A stretch of DNA of 64,000 nt from JAXHMB01 sp034521755 (GTDB taxonomy: Bacteria > Bacteroidota > Rhodothermia > Balneolales > Balneolaceae), in contig JAXHMB010000006.1 of the NCBI GenBank assembly GCA_034521755.1, positions 1-64,000 on the forward strand, in the 5' to 3' direction. Below are positions 18,441 through 27,711 of this stretch, piece by piece. Numbering within the stretch: the first letter of the stretch is position 1; every line of letters starts with the position of its first letter. The position numbers and the translations under genes are program-made. The notes under the pieces are model-generated. The model did no database searches, was not told where the DNA came from, and saw nothing but the letters and a program-made list of their open reading frames with translations.

Positions 18441-19721
18441 ATGAAATACCTACTTTCTTTTTTCTTTTCAATAGTGCTGTTATTGAGTTCTCAAATAGTT
18501 TCTGCTCAGAATACAGATACCACAAATTCTTCATCTGTAAGTGAAAAACTAAGAGTATTTATAGACTGCAGACGTTGTGATGATTCTTATATAAGAAATG
18601 AAGTTATCTTTGTAAACTTCGTTCGTGATAAGGAAGATGCCCAACTACATCTCCTCATCACCCGACAACAGGCAGGAAGCGGGAGTGAGTTTACGCTTCA
18701 ATTTTTAGGAAGAAAAACCTTCAGCGGTCAGGAAAATATTTTAAAATTTAATTCCCCCAGCTCTGATACAGAAGACGATCAGCGTCGCGGTCTGGTCAAA
18801 AAAGTTAAACTCGGCTTATTCCCATATGTATCTGGTACAGATGTCATCGATAATCTTGAAATCACTTATAATCCAGATGTCTCAGCCCCTTCTCAACAGG
18901 AAGATGATCCTTGGAACAACTGGATTTTTGAACTTAACGGCCGCATGTTTTTTGATGGTGAAGAATCCAGCAATAACTTGTTTCTAAATGGAGGTATTGA
19001 AGCAGAACGGATTACCCAAGAATGGAAAATTCGTACAAATTACAATTATGATTACAATCGCAGAGAAGAAACATTTACAGAAACCGACTCGCTGGGTAAT
19101 CAATCAAATGTTACTGAAGTATTTATAACGAGAGGACAACGCTTTGACGGCTCTGTAATAAAAAGTATTGGCTCACATTGGGCCGGAGGCATTTTTGGTG
19201 AGGCTCTTTCATCTACTCGAAATAACTTTGACTTTGTTTTAGCAGGCGGACCCGGTATCGAATATAACCTTTTCCCTTATGATGAGTACACCGAACGAGA
19301 GTTTACGTTTTCATATCAAATCAACCCCTCATATCGCAATTACGCTGACACAACAATCTTCAATAAAACCAAAGAATTCTTAGTTCAACATCAGCTGCGG
19401 TCACGGGCAGAGTTTACACAGCCCTGGGGTGAAATAGAGGGAAGAGCCAACTTCTCAGCTTTTACACAAGATTTATCTAAAAACAGGCTCGATATAAATC
19501 TTGAAATCGACTTCAGGATTTTCAGAGGACTGTCACTTAATTTTTCCGGGAGATATTCTCTCATCAACGATCAACTTTCCGTTCCCAAAGGGAATATCAC
19601 CGATGCTGAGCAATTGCTGGACCTCCGTGAAAGATTGACCGGCTATTCCTATAGAGGCTCTATCGGTATTGAATATACCTTTGGATCCATCTTCAACAGC
19701 ACCGTAAACCCAAGATTTTAA
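18441..19721 (+). CDS. secreted beta-barrel-like protein of unknown function
   Basis: The 426-residue protein has a signal peptide (1-22, ending VSAQ). The N-terminal domain (about 35-150) begins RVFIDCRRCDDSYIRNEVIF and continues VNFVRDKEDAQLHLLITRQQ; the CxxC is a possible disulfide or metal pair. From about 165 to the end, alternating strands (EWKIRTNYNYDYNRREETF, EYNLFPYDEYTEREFTFSYQ) end in GIEYTFGSIFNSTVNPRF, suggesting an outer-membrane barrel like DUF481 proteins. No enzyme motif is seen. Similar two-part proteins occur in Bacteroidota and Acidobacteriota, recalled and not checked. Confidence 0.6.
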   Translation: MKYLLSFFFSIVLLLSSQIVSAQNTDTTNSSSVSEKLRVFIDCRRCDDSYIRNEVIFVNFVRDKEDAQLHLLITRQQAGSGSEFTLQFLGRKTFSGQENILKFNSPSSDTEDDQRRGLVKKVKLGLFPYVSGTDVIDNLEITYNPDVSAPSQQEDDPWNNWIFELNGRMFFDGEESSNNLFLNGGIEAERITQEWKIRTNYNYDYNRREETFTETDSLGNQSNVTEVFITRGQRFDGSVIKSIGSHWAGGIFGEALSSTRNNFDFVLAGGPGIEYNLFPYDEYTEREFTFSYQINPSYRNYADTTIFNKTKEFLVQHQLRSRAEFTQPWGEIEGRANFSAFTQDLSKNRLDINLEIDFRIFRGLSLNFSGRYSLINDQLSVPKGNITDAEQLLDLRERLTGYSYRGSIGIEYTFGSIFNSTVNPRF

Positions 19722-19723
19722 CA

Positions 19724-19756
19724 AAAGAGCCAGCTCCAATCTGAAGCCGGCCCTTT
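19724..19756. terminator. possible bidirectional terminator
   Basis: AAAGAGCC near 19724 can pair with GGCCCTTT at 19749-19756 with one mismatch. It lies between two convergent genes (barrel-like protein and MscS). Confidence 0.4.
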
Positions 19757-19783
19757 GCAGAAGGTAAAGCGTACAATTATCAG

Positions 19784-20689
19784 CTAGTCGCCTTTTGAAA
19801 CATTTTTTCCACTGCCCAACATGGTGTTCAGCTTTTCGCCTCCGCGAATACCAAAATCGAGCGTACGAATTGGGAAGGGAATCATAATGTCATTCTCATC
19901 AAACTTCTTGGTGATTGCTATAATAGCATCGCTGCGGGCTGACCAAAAATCAGGATTCTTTTGAAAGTTCACCCAAAAACGAATCTTAAAGTTGATAGAG
20001 CTTCCACCAAATTCATCATAATAGAATTCAATGCCTTTGTCATCATTATAGTTTGTCAGTCCCTCTATTGCCTCAATAGCTACTTTTTTAGCCTTTTCAA
20101 GATCATCACCGTAGGAGACACCACAAGATAGATCAATGCGACGCTCTCCGGAACTTGTAAAATTCTGCAGCGGATTTTCGAAAACACTTTTGTTGGGGAT
20201 GTAAACAATTTGACCGGCGGGTGTGCGAATAATCGTATTTCTGAGATTCAATATCTCTACCGTGCCATAAATATCATTGGTCTCAATAATATCGCCAATT
20301 CCAAAAGGATGCCGTATGGATAAAATAACGCCTGCAATAAAGTTCGAGGCAATATCCTGAAAGGCAAAACCTAATGCCAAACCAATAATACCGGCACCAG
20401 CCAGGAGTGATGTCACTGCTCCATCCAGCTGTAAAATGCTAAGTGCAATAAAAGCACCTATGCCAATTACCATAACACCAACAACGGTCTCCAAAAGATT
20501 GATGATGTTTTTATTATCAGTAACTTTATCGAGCAGCCCGCTGACCATATTTCTTATGAGCTTACCCAATACGTAAAACACAACCAGGACCACAACAGCC
20601 ACTGCCAGATTCGGGAGCATCTGTATGAGCGTATCGATCCAATTTTCCAATTTGCCGGCTACTAAATTATAAGCTTCATTAATATCCAT
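19784..20689 (-). CDS. mechanosensitive channel of the MscS family
   Basis: The 301-residue membrane protein has three N-terminal helices (about 20-110). The pore helix reads LLAGAGIIGLALGFAFQDIA, the glycine/alanine-rich TM3 of MscS. It is followed by SNFIAGVILSIRHPFGIGD and the beta domain (IYGTVEILNLRNTIIRTPAG). The C-terminal alpha/beta vestibule is complete, and the length is close to E. coli MscS. It opens under membrane tension to release solutes during hypo-osmotic shock. It is transcribed alone and diverges from osmC, a pairing consistent with osmotic stress roles. Confidence 0.94.
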   Translation of the reverse strand: MDINEAYNLVAGKLENWIDTLIQMLPNLAVAVVVLVVFYVLGKLIRNMVSGLLDKVTDNKNIINLLETVVGVMVIGIGAFIALSILQLDGAVTSLLAGAGIIGLALGFAFQDIASNFIAGVILSIRHPFGIGDIIETNDIYGTVEILNLRNTIIRTPAGQIVYIPNKSVFENPLQNFTSSGERRIDLSCGVSYGDDLEKAKKVAIEAIEGLTNYNDDKGIEFYYDEFGGSSINFKIRFWVNFQKNPDFWSARSDAIIAITKKFDENDIMIPFPIRTLDFGIRGGEKLNTMLGSGKNVSKGD

Positions 20690-20903
20690 CGGTCTCCTGT
20701 TCTATCTTGTATTTAATTTTTATTAATACATAAATACATATAAGCAGATCAAGCCAATTAGCGTTCATTAATTAATCTATCTTAAAATATATTAATATCT
20801 GTAAGATGCTAGCAGCCGTGCATTTAGAGAACTATGGGAATGATTTGAAAAAGCTGTTTGTTTACGATTCGTCAATCATTACACAAACAAATAATTTTTG
20901 ATT

Positions 20904-21332
20904 ATGCCTACAAAAAATGCAGAAGCAGTTTGGAAAGGAGATTTAAAAACAGGAAGTGGAATAATGAAGCTCGAAAGCGGCTCCTACGAAGGAACTTATA
21001 CTTTTGCCTCACGTTTTGAGAATGGCAAAGGTACCAATCCTGAAGAACTTATTGGTGCTGCACATGCCGGATGCTACTCTATGGCACTAAGCAATGAGTT
21101 GGCTCAAGCCGGATTTACTCCCGACTCCGTTGAAACCAAAGCTGACGTAGTACTCGATCCAACTTCTGATGGACCACCCATTACCACCATCACACTGAAT
21201 GTAAATGCACAAGTGCCGGGTATTGATGAAGGTACCTTTATGGAACACGCAAACGGTGCCAAAGAAAATTGCCCTGTTTCCCAGGCACTGGCCGGAGTTG
21301 ATATCAAACTAAATGCAAAATTAAACAGCTAG
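20904..21332 (+). CDS. osmC: OsmC-family peroxiredoxin
   Basis: The 142-residue cytoplasmic peroxidase acts on organic hydroperoxides. The two redox cysteines are visible in AAHAGCYSMALSNELAQAGF and ENCPVSQALAG. The start MPTKNAEAVWKGDLKTGSGI matches the family start, so ATG 20904 is preferred over the upstream in-frame TTG. The length is typical. A strong terminator follows the gene. A second OsmC-like protein of a different subgroup is encoded at 39600. Confidence 0.93.
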   Translation: MPTKNAEAVWKGDLKTGSGIMKLESGSYEGTYTFASRFENGKGTNPEELIGAAHAGCYSMALSNELAQAGFTPDSVETKADVVLDPTSDGPPITTITLNVNAQVPGIDEGTFMEHANGAKENCPVSQALAGVDIKLNAKLNS

Positions 21333-21356
21333 TTTTTTATCCGGATTGGCGTTATA

Positions 21357-21388
21357 TGTCGCAAGTTTAAAACTTGCGACATTTTTTA
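21357..21388 (+). terminator. rho-independent terminator of osmC
   Basis: TGTCGCAAGTTT pairs with AAACTTGCGACA, and a run of six T follows directly. It lies 25 bases after the osmC stop. Confidence 0.9.
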
Positions 21389-21395
21389 TTAAAGA

Positions 21396-21669
21396 GTGCT
21401 TTACAAAATCCCCAAAATCAAACTTGTCATTGCGAGGAGCGTAGCGACGACGCCTGCCTGCGCGGAGCCTCTTGAATATGGCAAGCCATACTAAAAAAGC
21501 TTCGGCATAGGCAGGCAATCTCTCTTTCGGTGCTTGTTACCCTGAGATTGCGTCACTTTGCTCATTACATTCGCTCCGTTCGCAATGACAGCTTTTTTGC
21601 CTTGTTTCACACTTCGTTCCCCGCATAGCGGGACAAGGCGCAATGACAGTAAAGTTTTGCAAAAGTCAC
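21396..21669. repeat. dispersed intergenic repeat, copy 4 (diverged ends)
   Basis: The ends are diverged versions of the family ends: GTGCTTTACAAAATCCC at the left and AGTTTTGCAAAAGTCACTT at the right. Left and right substitutions partly compensate, so the ends still pair. The interior keeps TGTCATTGCGAGGAGCGTAG, GCCTGCCTGCGCGGAGCC and AAGCTTCGGCATAGGCAGGC. It separates osmC from rlmN. Confidence 0.88.
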
Positions 21670-21725
21670 TTAAAGGCAATAAAATCAGTTTATCCATTCC
21701 GTTTAAGACTTTGTATCTTTAGACT

Positions 21726-22835
21726 ATGGAAAAGATCGAAATACAGGACAACGTTGATTTAAAAAGCCTTACAAAACCGGAACTGCTGGAATTCTGTGAA
21801 GAACTGGGACTACAATCCTACCGCAGCGACCAGATTTTTCAGTGGCTTTACCAAAAAGGAGCTTCCAACTTTGAGGAGATGACCAATCTTTCCAAAGATC
21901 TGCGTTCCAGATTAGATAATATCGCCACTGTTAAAAAAATTGAATTGGTAACCAAGCAAGAGTCAGCTGATGGCACCATGAAGTTTCTTTTCCAGTTACA
22001 GGATGAGGACCAAAATAAGGTTGAAGCTGTACTGATCCCTGACTTTTACCCGGATGGAGCCGCTAATCGTCTTACCGTTTGTGTTTCTTCTCAAGTTGGA
22101 TGCGTGTACGGATGTTCATTTTGTGCTACCGGTAAAATGGGACTTTTCCGCAGCCTAACCCACGGCGAAATTGTGGATCAGGTACAGTACATCAATGAGG
22201 TCTGTGAAGAAAAGTTTGATAAGAAAATTACCAATATTGTGTATATGGGTATGGGCGAACCGCTGCACAATTATGATGCTGTGGTAAATTCTGCTTCCAT
22301 CATTTGTGATGAACACAGCATTGGTTTATCACCAAAAAGAATTACCGTTTCAACCGTGGGCCTGACCAAGCAAATAAAAAAACTGGCAGACCAGCGTCAG
22401 CCTTTTAACCTGGCCATCTCATTACATGCAGCTAATGACGATAAGCGGGATGAAATCATGCCCATCAATAATGCTATGAATCTTGAGCAGCTAAAAGAAG
22501 CAGTACAGCATTATTATTCTAAACTCCACCGCCCCATCACCTATGAATACCTGTTGTTTGATGAATTTAATGACTCCCCCAAAGATGCTCGTGAGCTGGC
22601 AGAAATTGTACATTGGGCTCCAAGCAAGGTAAATATTATCATGTATAATGATGTAGCGGGTGTTGCACTGAAACGAGCAAGAGAACAGCGGCTTGATGCT
22701 TTTATGCAGGAGCTCATCAAGCATGATGTGCGTGCTACAGTACGAAGAAGCCGCGGAGATGATATTGATGCGGGGTGTGGCCAGCTGGCAATAAAAGAAG
22801 GGCAGCCTATGGGTAAGACCATCCGAAAAAACTGA
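21726..22835 (+). CDS. rlmN: dual-specificity RNA methyltransferase RlmN
   Basis: This 369-residue radical-SAM enzyme methylates C2 of A2503 in 23S rRNA and A37 in some tRNAs. The cluster motif CVYGCSFCATG binds the 4Fe-4S center. VYMGMGEPLHNYDAV and ISLHAANDDKRDEIMPINN are family signatures. DIDAGCGQLA holds the catalytic cysteine that carries the methyl group. The length is normal. TATCTTTA at 21714-21721 resembles a -7 box only 4 bases before the ATG, so the mRNA may be nearly leaderless. It converges with lepB 16 bases away. Confidence 0.97.
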   Translation: MEKIEIQDNVDLKSLTKPELLEFCEELGLQSYRSDQIFQWLYQKGASNFEEMTNLSKDLRSRLDNIATVKKIELVTKQESADGTMKFLFQLQDEDQNKVEAVLIPDFYPDGAANRLTVCVSSQVGCVYGCSFCATGKMGLFRSLTHGEIVDQVQYINEVCEEKFDKKITNIVYMGMGEPLHNYDAVVNSASIICDEHSIGLSPKRITVSTVGLTKQIKKLADQRQPFNLAISLHAANDDKRDEIMPINNAMNLEQLKEAVQHYYSKLHRPITYEYLLFDEFNDSPKDARELAEIVHWAPSKVNIIMYNDVAGVALKRAREQRLDAFMQELIKHDVRATVRRSRGDDIDAGCGQLAIKEGQPMGKTIRKN

Positions 22836-22851
22836 CCCTTTTCTATTCTAA

Positions 22852-23970
22852 TTAATCGTGAATAATATTCAGCAAGCGGCCAAAGCGCGGCAGCCAGCGA
22901 TCAGCATCCCATGAGAAGTAAATCATGCCTGCCTTTCCAACAACGTGATCGTGCGGCACGAAACCCCAAAATCGGCTGTCAAGACTATCATCACGGTTAT
23001 CACCCATCATAAAATAATAGTCCTGCTGAATGGTATAGGTATTGGTTGTATCACCATTAATAACAAATATATCGCCCTGTCGCTCTACATTGTTTCTTTC
23101 GTAGCGGGTGATGATATTTTCATATAGATGCCAGTTCTCAGACGTCAGTTCAACCTCTTGCCCTTTAAAAGGTACAACGGTAGGTGGCATATGATCATGA
23201 TTCATAAAACCCTTTGAAAAGTTGAACCCGCGACCGGTTGGTGTATTTCGAACACGGCTATACTCATCATAAGAATCGGGCAACACATAAAGAGAAACAG
23301 AATCAACTTCTGCCCAGCCAGCAATGGTATTGGCTTCTTCTTTAGTAGCATTTATAATGTATGAGTTTGTGCTTTCTCCCCGAAGCAGTTTTCCGCCAAC
23401 AGATTCTACCTTAGCCGGACTAAGCCGGACTCTTTCCCGAACAGTGACAACATGGTTTTTTTGGATGCCGGGGAAATTTTCTGCACTGTTTCCATTTATA
23501 AATACTTCTTTGTCATCAATAGAAAGCGTATCACCGGGTAAACCTACAGACCTTTTTATGTAATTGGTTTTGGCCGCAATCGGTGCAATATCAATGGGAT
23601 AATTGAACACTACAATGTCATTACGTTCTATGTCTTCGAATCCCGGAATTCGAGACCATGGAAGAGTTAAAGCAGTAAAATTAAGATTCGTAAATGGAAC
23701 TCCGAGCACCATAGGTGTACGCGGCCCATAATTTATCTTGGAAACGACAAGAAAGTCACCGGTCAACAGGGTTTCTTCCATTGAAGGTGTAGGGATGCGA
23801 TAGGCCTCGAAGAAAAAAGTGCGAATAATGATGGCTGCAATAACAGCGAAAAATAGTGCATCCGCCCATTCCCTGAGCCATGTTTTGGCTTTTTCCTGCT
23901 GGTCTTTATTCCCGCGCCGCCGCTGGTTTTTACGTTCTTCTCGTTCTTCTTTTGATATTTCTTCTGCCAA
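22852..23970 (-). CDS. lepB: signal peptidase I
   Basis: The 372-residue membrane peptidase (S26) removes signal peptides from exported proteins. A basic N-terminal tail (residues 10-30) precedes one membrane helix (about 37-55). IPTPSMEETLL places the catalytic Ser at 63. YIKRSVGLPGD places the general-base Lys at 139. MMGDNRDDSLDSRFWGFV is the conserved C-terminal box. It is longer than most because of a roughly 110-residue insertion (about 165-280) between boxes, a layout known from Bacteroidota enzymes. An unknown secreted protein and lepA lie upstream on the same strand. Confidence 0.96.
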   Translation of the reverse strand: MAEEISKEEREERKNQRRRGNKDQQEKAKTWLREWADALFFAVIAAIIIRTFFFEAYRIPTPSMEETLLTGDFLVVSKINYGPRTPMVLGVPFTNLNFTALTLPWSRIPGFEDIERNDIVVFNYPIDIAPIAAKTNYIKRSVGLPGDTLSIDDKEVFINGNSAENFPGIQKNHVVTVRERVRLSPAKVESVGGKLLRGESTNSYIINATKEEANTIAGWAEVDSVSLYVLPDSYDEYSRVRNTPTGRGFNFSKGFMNHDHMPPTVVPFKGQEVELTSENWHLYENIITRYERNNVERQGDIFVINGDTTNTYTIQQDYYFMMGDNRDDSLDSRFWGFVPHDHVVGKAGMIYFSWDADRWLPRFGRLLNIIHD

Positions 23971-23999
23971 CTTTTTGTCCTTTATATTTTATGAGTTCC

Positions 24000-24581
24000 T
24001 TATTGCATGTTTAAATCTTCCGGCTGATCGATAGCTTCATAACTATACTTTCCATCAACGTAGGTTACTTCATACCATTTTTCCTTATCGGCAGAGTAAT
24101 AATAATCTTTGTATTCTGCCGGATCTTGCCCGGTTAGTCTCCTTGCAAGCGTCCTCTTTATTTGTGGCATTAAATCGATATATCTGCTGGCACCGGAATA
24201 ACTTAGTCCGCGACCAAACGGGCCGAAAACATCCAATATAATCAAGGGGATGCTGTCGTTCACCACAAAACGGTACTCAAACTGTATAGCCATTCCCGGC
24301 CTGAAATTCGGCTTTTCCAGCATATCTTCAATTTTCAATGTAGGATCACCAAACTCAGCCTGTAAGAGGGCTCGTACCTCCGAGGTCTGCATTGGATCAA
24401 TAGCTGTCTGCTGGTTGAGCCCCTGCCCTGTCCAATTAATTTCGGAGAAACGCTGATCAAACCAATCAGCTTTTTGAGTTGAGACTTTGATAAATTCTGC
24501 TTCCTCAAACTGTGCTGTTGCTGTCAGTGATGAAAACACCAGCGCAGCGGTTATCAGGGCTGATAAAAATATTTTTTTCAT
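24000..24581 (-). CDS. small secreted protein of unknown function
   Basis: The 193-residue protein has a clear signal peptide (1-23, ending TATAQ). The mature region contains RPGMAIQFEYRFVVNDSIPL and VFGPFGRGLSYSGASRYIDL, then a Lys/Tyr-rich tail (EYKDYYYSADKEKWYEVTYV). I do not recognise a family and see no lipobox or catalytic motif. It sits between lepA and lepB on one strand with about 30-base gaps, so it is probably co-transcribed with them. Confidence 0.7.
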   Translation of the reverse strand: MKKIFLSALITAALVFSSLTATAQFEEAEFIKVSTQKADWFDQRFSEINWTGQGLNQQTAIDPMQTSEVRALLQAEFGDPTLKIEDMLEKPNFRPGMAIQFEYRFVVNDSIPLIILDVFGPFGRGLSYSGASRYIDLMPQIKRTLARRLTGQDPAEYKDYYYSADKEKWYEVTYVDGKYSYEAIDQPEDLNMQ

Positions 24582-24610
24582 AAAATATAATTTAATTAAA
24601 TCTGAATTTA

Positions 24611-26419
24611 TTAGTCATCATCATCCATTGAGAGCACAGCCAAGAATGCTTCTTGAGGAACTTCAACAGAACCCACATTCTTCATACGCTTTTTACCCTC
24701 TTTCTGTTTCTCTAAAAGCTTACGTTTTCTGGAAATATCCCCGCCATAACATTTGGCCGTAACATCTTTTCGGATAGCAGGTATTGTTTCTCTTGCTATT
24801 ACATTAGATCCGATAGCCGCCTGTATGGGTACTTCAAACTGATGACGATCAATAAGTTCTTTAAGCTTCTTGCAGAGCTTCTTGCCCAGGTTATATGCCT
24901 TGTCGCGATGTGTAATACTTGAAAGCGCATCCACCGGATCTTTGTTCAGCAAGATATCCAAACGAACCAAATCCCCTTTTCGGTATTCAAGAAATTCATA
25001 ATCCAGTGAAGCATAGCCGCGCGTACCGCTTTTCAGACGATCATAGAAATCAAACACGACCTCTGCCATCGGCAATTCATACTTAATTTCTACTCGTTGA
25101 CTTTGCATGTGAATCTGATTCACATACTTGCCGCGCTTTTCTTCACAGAGACTCATCACCGGACCAATATAATCGGATGGCGTCAAAATGCTGGCTTTGA
25201 TATAGGGTTCGTACACCGCTTCTACCTTTCCCGGATCGGGCATGTCGCTGGGATTATCAACCATTACTTTTTTACGCTCACCCTTTTCCGAAATTTCCAC
25301 CTCGTACTCCACGTTAGGCACTGTGGTGATAATGTCAATATTAAACTCACGGTCCAATCGCTCCTGTACAATTTCCATATGCAGCATGCCCAAAAACCCG
25401 GCACGAAAACCAAAACCCAGTGCTTTAGAAGTTTCGGGCTGATAGGTCAGCGAAGCATCATTCAGCTGCAACTTTTCCAGAGCCGACCGCAGGTCTTCAA
25501 AGTCTTCCGTATCGGTAGGATAAATACCACTGAATACCATAGGCTTCACTTCCTGATATCCCGGTATTGGCTTCTCAGCAGGATTTTTAGAAGTGGTAAC
25601 CGTATCACCCACGCGGGCATCCTGCAACGACTTTACACTTCCAATGAGATAGCCTACTTCACCGGCTTCCAGCTTATCTGTTTTTTCTTTTTTAAGTTTG
25701 AGATAGCCAATCTCTTCAGCGTCATACTCTTTGTCCGTAACCATAAATCGGATGCCTTCCCCCTTTTCGAGCGTTCCCTCCATCACGCGTATATAAACAA
25801 TAGAACCGCGGTAGCTGTCATGAATGGAATCAAAAATAAGAGCCCGCAATGGCTTATCCGTATCACGGCCGGGTTCCGGAATGCGTTCAACGATAGCTTC
25901 CAGTAATTCATCAACCCCCTCTCCGGTTTTACCTGAAACCTGCAAAATATCTTCATGTTCGCAGCCTATCAGGTCAACAATCTGTTGGCCTACCCCCTCG
26001 GGATCGGCTCCAGGCAGGTCAATCTTATTGAGCACGGGAACGATTTCGAGGTCTTGCTCTAAAGCTTGATACAATGTAGAAATCGTTTGTGCTTCGATCC
26101 CCTGGGCCGCATCAACGACCAACAGCGCCCCTTCGCAGGCTTTAAGTGCGCGCGATACTTCATAGGCAAAATCAACGTGCCCGGGCGTATCGATAAGATT
26201 AAAAATGACATCATCACCATTGGGGCGCTTATAGTCCATCTTAATGGCATGACTCTTTATGGTAATGCCCCGCTCCCGCTCCAGATCCATGTCGTCCAAA
26301 ATCTGTTCCTGCATTTCGCGCTCCGTGATAGCACCGGTACGCTCGAGCAGACGATCGGCCAGCGTAGACTTGCCGTGGTCTATATGTGCGATGATACAAA
26401 AGTTGCGAATCTGAGTCAT
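24611..26419 (-). CDS. lepA: elongation factor 4 (LepA)
   Basis: The 602-residue translational GTPase acts on ribosomes and affects back-translocation and initiation. G-domain motifs are present: AHIDHGKSTLADRLL (G1), RERGITIKSHAI (G2), DTPGHVDFAYE (G3) and VLNKIDLPGAD (G4). The EF4-specific C-terminal domain is complete, including GGDISRKRKLLEKQKEGKKR. The length is typical. The lepA-lepB order is widespread; here one unknown secreted gene intervenes. Confidence 0.98.
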   Translation of the reverse strand: MTQIRNFCIIAHIDHGKSTLADRLLERTGAITEREMQEQILDDMDLERERGITIKSHAIKMDYKRPNGDDVIFNLIDTPGHVDFAYEVSRALKACEGALLVVDAAQGIEAQTISTLYQALEQDLEIVPVLNKIDLPGADPEGVGQQIVDLIGCEHEDILQVSGKTGEGVDELLEAIVERIPEPGRDTDKPLRALIFDSIHDSYRGSIVYIRVMEGTLEKGEGIRFMVTDKEYDAEEIGYLKLKKEKTDKLEAGEVGYLIGSVKSLQDARVGDTVTTSKNPAEKPIPGYQEVKPMVFSGIYPTDTEDFEDLRSALEKLQLNDASLTYQPETSKALGFGFRAGFLGMLHMEIVQERLDREFNIDIITTVPNVEYEVEISEKGERKKVMVDNPSDMPDPGKVEAVYEPYIKASILTPSDYIGPVMSLCEEKRGKYVNQIHMQSQRVEIKYELPMAEVVFDFYDRLKSGTRGYASLDYEFLEYRKGDLVRLDILLNKDPVDALSSITHRDKAYNLGKKLCKKLKELIDRHQFEVPIQAAIGSNVIARETIPAIRKDVTAKCYGGDISRKRKLLEKQKEGKKRMKNVGSVEVPQEAFLAVLSMDDDD

Positions 26420-26573
26420 AGAAATGCGTTATCCAAAACGCGCTTAAAGCTTGTCAAAAAGAACGCTTAAGATACAAAAAACGTGATGCGTTTGCATATT
26501 GGTATTTTAAAAAATGAAATGCCCATTGAACTATTACTGATAATCCAATGGGCTAAAGTACTACAAATACCTT

Positions 26574-26849
26574 TTACTCTTCAGGAATCTCCAGTGGATC
26601 TTCATCATCAGATACCGGACTTAAAAGTTCTACATGAAATCGGAATTCATCTCCCTCTAAAGTCATTTCTTTGTAGATTTCCTGAATGAGTTCAAAAATA
26701 ACTTCAGGCTCACCACGCACACTGGTGGAAAGATAGTTTACATCCACTTCTACATTGTGCTGTGCAACCAGCTCCAGTAAAAAATCTATACTTTCGCGCG
26801 GGTCGTTAGCTTTGAGAGGGATATAAGTAAATTGTGCTGTTGTAATCAT
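26574..26849 (-). CDS. YkoF/MTH1187-like thiamine-binding-type small protein
   Basis: The 91-residue protein begins MITTAQFTYIPLKANDPRES. It shows a beta-alpha-beta pattern with VDVNYLSTSVRGEPEVIFEL, like YkoF/MTH1187 proteins that bind thiamine-type ligands. The tail is acidic (DDEDPLEIPEE). The family call rests on pattern memory, with moderate confidence. It lies alone upstream of lepA with no thiamine genes nearby. Confidence 0.55.
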   Translation of the reverse strand: MITTAQFTYIPLKANDPRESIDFLLELVAQHNVEVDVNYLSTSVRGEPEVIFELIQEIYKEMTLEGDEFRFHVELLSPVSDDEDPLEIPEE

Positions 26850-27711
26850 AAATAAAGGTTTCTTAATAGCTGCTTTGCAAAAAATTAATTGGGCTTAAGA
26901 ATAATCTTTTGAATTTAATAGTTCAACGTATAAACGAAACTGTTTTGGGATTATCCAACCTCAACATCACTTCCCTACTCCAATTTCCCTGTGAAGCTCA
27001 TCTTCGCAGGAGATATGATTTAATAGAACACAGATTACTCGGATTAAGCAGATTTGCGCGGGTTCATATTTTGTAATCTCTTTTCTATACTGTTGCTTTT
27101 ATCTTGTCCCAAGCACTCCTTTGGAGTCACAAAAGGAACCTAAAAACTTGTTCTACTTCCGAAAAGAGTCTGGGAAAGACTGATTGAAAGCTATTAGGTG
27201 TGGAATAGCAAGGTTGTTGCCAGCGGTAGTGGATGTGGTTATCTGGCTGTTTCCAGTCACTATTGCCTGCTTCGAGAATTCGAAGGTTCGTTTTTTCGTG
27301 ACTGAAAAAATAAACATTCCTTATCTCTATCTCTCCCTGCAAAGGTCAGCTTCGCAGGGAGATGTCACTGTTTTTGGCAAATCGTCATTTTTGGGAACAA
27401 ATTATTTTTTTGGGAATTATAAGGGGTAAGTAAATAAGATTACGGAAATAGCGGTTATTGAAATGATTCGCAATATTACACATAACTCAGTTTTTCAGCT
27501 TGTTATTTTTACTTTTCTATTAGTCTTATTTGTTGCTGCGATTTCGGCTTAACTTTTTTCTTTTGTTGACCCAAAAACTCTGTTGTTATCATTGCAGCAC
27601 TTTTTATTTATGCCTGTCAAAAATAATTATATTTGCAAATAGTTTTACGCTTTCATTCCTATTACTATATTAGGCGTAAAGAAAATTTAGCTAAATAAAA
27701 AGTATACAGTT
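26850..27711. other. 862-base gene-poor interval
   Basis: No convincing gene is seen. Two related hairpin-like motifs occur. TTTCCCTGTGAAGCTCATCT followed by TCGCAGGAGAT is near 26985. TCTCCCTGC paired with GCAGGGAGA (9-bp stem) is at 27332-27362. The middle (27110-27160) resembles decayed filler also seen near 50940-51010 in style, not sequence. The right end holds the AT-rich upstream region of the DUF305 gene. Confidence 0.6.

Noticed and set aside
25097..25906. Long antisense frame (269 codons) in lepA
   Set aside because: Shadow of a conserved gene.
27127..27342. 71-codon frame in the gap before the DUF305 gene
   Set aside because: No protein family, no start signal and low-complexity composition.
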